Assembly (NCBI RefSeq): GCF_014066305.1
Contig: NW_023501065.1
Location: 558,001 to 622,000 of the forward strand
From: Letharia columbiana
Lineage: Eukaryota > Ascomycota > Lecanoromycetes > Lecanorales > Parmeliaceae
Reading direction: 5' to 3'
DNA length: 64,000 nt
Shown here: positions 58,808 to 64,000 of the stretch, in pieces
How positions within the stretch are numbered: the stretch's first letter is position 1
Layout: every line of letters starts with the position of its first letter
The notes under the pieces: generated by a model
What the model was told of the DNA's origin: nothing
Seen by the model: only the letters and a program-made list of their open reading frames with translations
The model's database searches: none
Position numbers and translations under genes: made by a program

Positions 58808-59872
58808 ATGATCTTCATGGCTGCGATACTCACAGCAGGGGCGATAATTGCACCTATCAATTCTCTGCATACGCCGTCAAGTAACATTCTCCGGTTCCGT
58901 TGTCCAGAAGACCACGCTGACAATAGCCAGTGGTTGGTCTAAACCAATCACTCAATGCAGGCCCCGGCGAAGTGGCCAACCTGACCAACATCAATCACTT
59001 CATTGTGGAGAACTGCGGTGACAGAACTTTCGATATCTACGAAACAGTCGCCCAAACCAAAATGCTGGCAAGATCCGCCCTTGCCGATGCTCTGCTAGAG
59101 GGAACGGACAGCGATTTTGGATATCAGGCTATGTTCAAGGAGGACGAGGCTCAGAAGGCTGTCGTGTCAATTTTAGATCACATCTATAATTCCAGAGGCA
59201 AGGCAAATCTGAGACCTCGTCCAGATACATTCTCTTCCCCTCGTCTCTCCTGCGTGACCGAGGATTCTGCAAAACTCTACGGTTATCTGAACTTGGGCTA
59301 CGATCCTTGGCATAGGTGTCTTGCGGGCGGCCCTCGCTCCACGCCCATCCAAGCGTTCTACGCCGACGGTACAATCTACACGTTCCTGTGCCCAGCGGTT
59401 TTCGTTCAACCGCCTATGTCAACAAGGAATCATTGTCCTTCTGTCACGGGCAACAGATTTTTCGGGGACTCGGGAATATTTTATGGGAATTATCAGACGT
59501 ATATTATGCTATACCAGCTCATTCGCTTCTACCTCGGCGACAACGCATTGACAAATAATACTGATCCCAAAGAGCAGCTAGACTGGAACGACTGTGTACA
59601 TTTGAACACGTTGAACTCCGTGCTCAATCCAACAAATCTTCAAATTTATATCGCATGTAAGTAAAGTCCCATTCAAGGTTTTCACACAAAATCTATCATC
59701 GACTAATTCGGTATGTGTAGTGGTATCACAGCAGTGCACCAGCTGGCCCAATCCTTTCGCGCCACCGTTCTATCCTTTGGACCTGCTGTCTTTGACTTTG
59801 AGCCTAATCCGCTCTCCACTCTCGTCCATACCACGTAATACACTCTTACAGCCAATCTCGACACAGACATAA
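58808..59872 (+). CDS. Secreted metallopeptidase-like protein with destroyed zinc site
   Basis: Three exons (58808-58880, 58931-59656, 59721-59872) give 316 aa. A hydrophobic N-terminus (MIFMAAILTAGAIIAPI) is a likely signal peptide. The layout matches fungal secreted M35-like peptidases: a helical N-terminal part, the CPAVFVQPP segment, the helix that should hold HExxH, then LDWNDCVHLNTLNSVLNPTN and a CTSWPNPF end. In the expected helix the residues are YQLIR (IMLYQLIRFYLGDNAL), so both His ligands and the catalytic Glu are replaced. The frame is otherwise intact across both introns, so this looks like a kept pseudo-enzyme rather than a dead gene. An intact relative is at 11458-13117. The short first exon is the weakest part of the model. 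Confidence 0.65.
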
Positions 59873-59966
59873 TGCTCTGCCAGTATTCGAAATCTGCCAA
59901 ATTCATCAATTGCCATGCTGCTCCTGCCCAATAACCTCTCAATTTTCGGTGCGAATGTTGCAGAGT

Positions 59967-60560
59967 CATGACGGGTCTTAAAGGCCTAATACCCTATCCA
60001 GATGACAAAGGAGCTCCAGAGCTCAATGAAGCGTCAAAGACCACAATGCATTGTCTCTACATTCGCAGTTCCAAAGGCAGCCGTACCTTTCCACACATCC
60101 AAGCTCTCCACAAATTGTTGGATGAGCAGCATCTCGAGATCTAGATCCTCTCTCTTGATGGCGCTGACCTATGCAAATTGTGGATTTGGTGCAAAATACC
60201 AGACTGAATACGCTATCTGGGCACGAGTTGACAAAATAATGGGTTGAGCTGAGGACTGCTCTTTACTTGCATCGCTTTCCCTTCCTCTTCCAATACCGCT
60301 GAGAAGCGAGGAACACCAGCTATCGACGTTATAGGCAAGGACGGGGCCTTTAGCCAGGAGTGGTTCGCATGTTAGCAGGCAAGCACAAACAATGGAGAAA
60401 CAGTTCTCTATGCATGCCCCCTAAAACACTGGCGTTTGAGGAGACTGATCGTCGTTGGGAGGGAAGCCGCCATGGTGGACCGGAATGTTATAGATTTTAT
60501 CGAACGTGCTCTGTACCTCAGCCATCCACACTATCCCGGCCACCAGGACCCTAGGTTTTT
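59967..60560 (+). pseudogene. Possible gene remnant(s), unidentified
   Basis: From ATG at 59967 a frame of about 58 codons reads like protein (LKGLIPYPDDKGAPELNEA, then HIQALHKLLDEQHLEI). Around 60480-60560 another plus-strand piece (VIDFIERALYLSHPHYPG) looks similar in character. No splice pattern joins them cleanly, and I do not recognise a family. They could be exons of one gene with unseen introns, or decayed coding sequence. Confidence 0.3.
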
Positions 60561-60565
60561 TCATG

Positions 60566-60802
60566 TCAGCTACGGCTAATAGTGGAAAGGTCGGTCGGAC
60601 AGAAATTGGACTCACATGCCTCGAAAAACTGATTTGCAGACACATGAACCTTCCGCTGCACTGGCAATTGAGGACCACTACTAAACCCTAGTAGTAGGCA
60701 AAGCATAATGAGAATGATTGGGTAGAGAATTGGGGGTGTCTTTATCGGTGTTCGAGACTTCGGGAACGGATAGTATTGCTCATTTGAGCGCCGGGGTCGC
60801 AA
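60566..60802 (-). CDS. Small single-span membrane protein, hypothetical
   Basis: A frame of up to 78 codons with a basic N-terminus and one clear hydrophobic helix (ILYPIILIMLCLLLGF), then a short polar part ending in FFEA. A GTGAGT donor and a GCTGAC..TAG acceptor follow, suggesting that splicing replaces the last residues by a short tail. No family is recognised. It could be chance. Confidence 0.3.
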   Translation of the reverse strand: MRPRRSNEQYYPFPKSRTPIKTPPILYPIILIMLCLLLGFSSGPQLPVQRKVHVSANQFFEACESNFCPTDLSTISRS

Positions 60803-61183
60803 AGAAATGCGGGAAGGTCAAGGAAAGGGCTGATGCGTCAGCGAAGGTTTGTATAACAAGCAAGGTATTAGAGAAAGTGACAGTGACAGCGGTCCCAAAT
60901 TATCCAAAAACTGATGAAGAGCAGGATCGAAGACAAGATTATCCGGTTCCTTAATGCTTTCTCAAGCAATCTTCATCTTGAAACCCAGACTGTTTCGAAC
61001 TGATTCCCCAAACAAAAGTCAAGACAGGAAACTCTCGCGAATCAATACTGCTTCCTTCCCTAGGTAGCTATAAAAACACCCGGGTCTAAGCAAACTTTTG
61101 TTACATTCTTACGGGCGTAATGCCAAGAAGGTGCAGACATCATTGCTCTTGTCAAAAAGTATGCTCGTGAAGTAGTTGCTGTT

Positions 61184-61429
61184 CTACCGAAAGCTCTTGA
61201 ACACGGCGAAGCTACCTTTACATCCCTTCCCGCATACCGCAACCCAAGCTGTCGTGGGCACTCCAATCTCGTCTCCAGATTGGATGCAGAACTTGGCCTC
61301 GTGATCATCCAGTACCTGAGCAGTGACTGCCGGGAGCCTGGCCTTCTCCTCCTCCGTCCACTTCTTCGCGACCATGGCTTGAAAGTTCTCCAGCAAGACA
61401 TTATCAAGTCTTTCCTTCCGGTGCCCCAT
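61184..61429 (-). CDS. Hypothetical short ORF
   Basis: 81 codons, of which AMVAKKWTEEEKARLPAVTA and SGDEIGVPTTAWVAVCGKG look protein-like. Longer frames overlap it on both strands, so I cannot separate it from chance. No motif recognised. Confidence 0.25.
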   Translation of the reverse strand: MGHRKERLDNVLLENFQAMVAKKWTEEEKARLPAVTAQVLDDHEAKFCIQSGDEIGVPTTAWVAVCGKGCKGSFAVFKSFR

Positions 61430-61937
61430 ATCCCTTCTATTACTGAAGTCATCTCAATGCTAGTGAAGCCTCCTTCTTGAAGGGTCTTGCCTTAATAGAA
61501 TCCCGTCGCACCACGGTATCATGAGTGGCAATTTGGTAAGAGGATTTGCTGGTTTGAATCTTTTCTGCACTTGTCACAATATAGGCTTAAAATCCGAACT
61601 CATGATCCGACATGGTTGATTTGTCCAAAAACCGGCGGCCTGCATACGCCTTTCCGATGCGTCCGAAACATCATACACTTTATTTGCACTGCGAAACTTG
61701 GAAACTGCAAGAGCCCCTTAGGCCGCGTCCAGGTATCCTCTCTCTCTCATCCTTCTACAACCCGTGCATCCTTTCGGGAAATTTAACATGGCACGTCGTG
61801 TGAGAATATGCTCCTAGCCGTGTAGGGTTGGCCACAATTACTACATCACGTACCTAGTAGGCTTCACAGCCGGCCTTCTTCCTCCTAATATAACAACTTC
61901 CCACTCCACATTACAACACTTTGTCCAGAACCAGAAC

Positions 61938-62365
61938 ATGAACCTCCTCCCAGCACAGCTACGCTCTGAAAACCGCGTCCCAGTCCTTGACCCAGAAGCT
62001 TGCAAATGCTGTCTCGTCGCTGTCTCTCAACTTGATGGTCCGTTCATGTCACTGCGGAAATCCTTCCACAAATAGGGATGCTGACTTCCTTAGCTGCCAA
62101 ATTCATCATCCTCGACATACCCAGATTCCATCCCCACTTCGACATACATGGCTCCAACGAATTTGATACGGAGAGTACCTACATTGTCGTTACACGCAAT
62201 GAGCATACGGAGGTGGGGAAAAGCTTTGTTGTGCGTTTGCACTTCTATCGGCTAGGCTGGTGGCGTGCCGGCATTCTGCGGATGGTTGGGAAGAGGTATA
62301 GGCAGCTGTGGGTTGGGCCGATGCCCGCGTGCCCGAGAGGGGTTAGCGAAGTTGCCGAGAGGTGA
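61938..62365 (+). CDS. Orphan small protein, 123 aa
   Basis: Two exons, 61938-62037 and 62094-62365, joined in frame by a 56-nt intron whose branch is ATGCTGACTTCC. The protein starts MNLLPAQLRSENRVPVLDPE, has a CKCC motif, then a beta-rich looking part (AAKFIILDIPRFHPHFDIHG, STYIVVTRNEHTEVGKSFVV) and ends with Arg/Trp-rich text. I do not recognise the family. The good splice signals and clean frame make a real gene plausible. Confidence 0.45.
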
Positions 62366-63436
62366 ATTGGTAAGTTATTTTGCCTCTGAAAGCGATCGAG
62401 AATGATGTTCCGGAATTTATGGTGGAGCTGAGGCTGACTGTATCCCTTCGTAGGAACACGGAATGCTGAGTCACAGGACGATGGAAAGTAATTGCGGCCG
62501 GAGAAGCGTAACCGAGAATCCTGGCTCGTGCTGCTCTTCGGGTCTGACTGTGTCCGGTCACAAGCTCCACGACACATGCTACAATAGACCTAGAGTGACC
62601 TACGGCACGCGTGCTTAGAGCATAGTTACAAACGTGTTCAGTACCATGCACTTACCAAGTCATATTTACTCCAGATACTTGTACCCTACCCCGAGTCTGA
62701 TTGTTGCAAGATCACCCATGATGATAATCTTCCTGGGTACGGGTGGTCTTTTGCTACCCAGACCCTAGCGAAATGGGCTCTCCTCTGCCCTGCATAACCT
62801 TCAGAGGAAAGCTCCGCTAAGGACTTGGGAGACTGGGTACCTAGTGGTGGTTGGAAAATCGTTTCTTTTTTGCAGGGGACGAGTCGGCCAGGTCATGGAG
62901 GTGTCTTCCGGTAGAGCGTCCGCAGGCTCTCTACAACCATGTATTAATGCGGCTTGCTGAATGCGGCCAACGCGTTAGACTAAGATTACGGTAATCAGCT
63001 TAGGATTGGTTAGATCCAGCTAATTACCTCGAACTTGAGGCTGGAATTTTGACATGCAAGTGATTGAGTGATTGAGCCACCGAGACTGATCTGTGTAGAC
63101 TCAGGATCTCTCATATGTTCCCCCTGGTGTTTTTTAGCTCACAATCTAGAAAAGACTGCCCTACACAGGCAATAAAAAAGACCGAAATCTGCTTGGGTTA
63201 ACGTGAGCGCATCATAGTAGCGTCACGTAAAGAAAGCCCCAACCCTTCTGGATGCCTATCCGGTTCTTCACAAGCCCATCACCTCGCAATACTTCGTGCC
63301 CCTGATTTCTTCCCTATCCATTTCCCCTTGGATTTCCAATCCCTTCGAAAGTCATGGATGTACCCGAACTATGAGTCAGAGATTACTTGATATCGAGTCC
63401 GAATCCGTGCGAAGTGGATGATCTGCCAGGGGGCCA
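62366..63436. other. Intergenic, about 1.1 kb
   Basis: Nothing recognisable. Short frames only; no RNA gene seen. Confidence 0.5.
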
Positions 63437-64000
63437 ATGTATAGGATTCGGTGCTTTGAAGACAGCAGCCGCTGCACTTCAGACGTGACGACGAGCCGAC
63501 TGATATACAGTCGAGCCAAGAAGCTTTTGTCTTCAATCTCATCCGTGGGCCGGGTGACGATCGCGTGCGATGCGTGGGAAGTCCCTTTGGCCAGCTCATT
63601 GGACCCAAACACGTCAAATTGGCGGCGCAACCTCGGCACATTCACCGTATCGAATTTCGAGGCTAAACATAATTCTCAGACCCTTTCAATAGCAGCAACA
63701 TGGGGACAGGGACAGACCATCGATTTTGTTTCTGGGGAGTCTCCGGAGATCCTTGGACTCGGGGTCAAAGACGGCTACCTTTTGCTCATGGGAGATCGAT
63801 TGGAGCTATGGGATTTGGATGTATCGCGAAAACACATTGTTCGCCGGCAACAACGCTGCTGCAATATATACACGCAGAGCGAGACTGAAAGACGAGACAG
63901 TGCGAACTGTCAGTGTGAGAGTTCAGCTGGAAGGTGCCGTGACATTGATTTTGATTGGCGCCGAGGGCACGCCAGCATGACATGGTTCCATCAGCAGTGG
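63437..64000 (+). CDS. Partial ORF running off the right edge, hypothetical
   Basis: From ATG at 63437 the frame stays open for 188 codons to the last base, preceded by an in-frame stop. It looks like protein: IYSRAKKLLSSISSVGRVTI, ACDAWEVPLASSLDPN, QTIDFVSGESPEILGLGVKD then GYLLLMGDRLELWDLD. The LELWDLD segment recalls a beta-propeller blade or the ligand side of an F-box protein, but one blade proves nothing. The opposite strand carries two shorter frames without motifs. Confidence 0.45.
   Translation, partial: MYRIRCFEDSSRCTSDVTTSRLIYSRAKKLLSSISSVGRVTIACDAWEVPLASSLDPNTSNWRRNLGTFTVSNFEAKHNSQTLSIAATWGQGQTIDFVSGESPEILGLGVKDGYLLLMGDRLELWDLDVSRKHIVRRQQRCCNIYTQSETERRDSANCQCESSAGRCRDIDFDWRRGHASMTWFHQQW

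Overview
The window is nuclear DNA of a filamentous ascomycete (Pezizomycotina). The evidence is short GT-AG introns of about 50-75 nt with CTGAC/CTAAC branch sites, Zn2Cys6 regulators, a Rox3-type MED19, a fungal DUF8035 protein, and blocks of TpA-rich DNA typical of repeat-induced point mutation (RIP). The class cannot be fixed from the sequence. I found no rRNA, convincing tRNA or CRISPR array. Gene models were built by hand from frame continuity, splice sites and family motifs. Where I added up the exons, the totals were divisible by three.

Layout. 0-5.3 kb: 3' end of an MFS permease, a peroxiredoxin-like gene with a 1-nt frameshift, a small protein with two Zn2Cys6-like clusters, and a CIA30 protein. 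5.5-13.1 kb: a JmjC protein, an ADE17 gene in about 18 exons, and a secreted HExxH metallopeptidase. 13.5-20.1 kb: a nested, mostly RIP-degraded transposon island bounded by a perfect 8-bp target-site duplication. 20.3-35 kb: a Baeyer-Villiger-type monooxygenase, a zinc-knuckle/coiled-coil protein, a bHLH factor, MED19, a CK2 beta subunit and a Zn2Cys6 factor. 35.6-37.7 kb: a second, lightly mutated copy of one island element, flanked by homopolymer tracts that look like bad sequence. 38-58 kb: a dense housekeeping block with a DUF8035 protein, a nitrilase, a TMF1-like golgin, NAS6, PRP46, ORC1, a small mitochondrial membrane protein, a large fungal orphan, prefoldin 5 and an amino-acid permease. 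58.8-64 kb: sparse, with a metallopeptidase relative that has lost its active site, possible gene remnants, an orphan and an ORF running off the edge.

The genes form no single pathway. The strongest unusual signals are: (1) seven 146-165 nt introns in five unrelated genes that share length class, internal motifs and a TGCTGACTC-type branch region, six of them carrying a common palindromic core, as expected for introner-like elements; (2) the intron-loaded ADE17 gene, which carries three of these introns; (3) the nested transposon island and its inverted partner copy; (4) a protein with two Zn2Cys6 clusters that has lost the usual basic DNA-contact residues; (5) a secreted pseudo-metallopeptidase in the same window as an intact relative.
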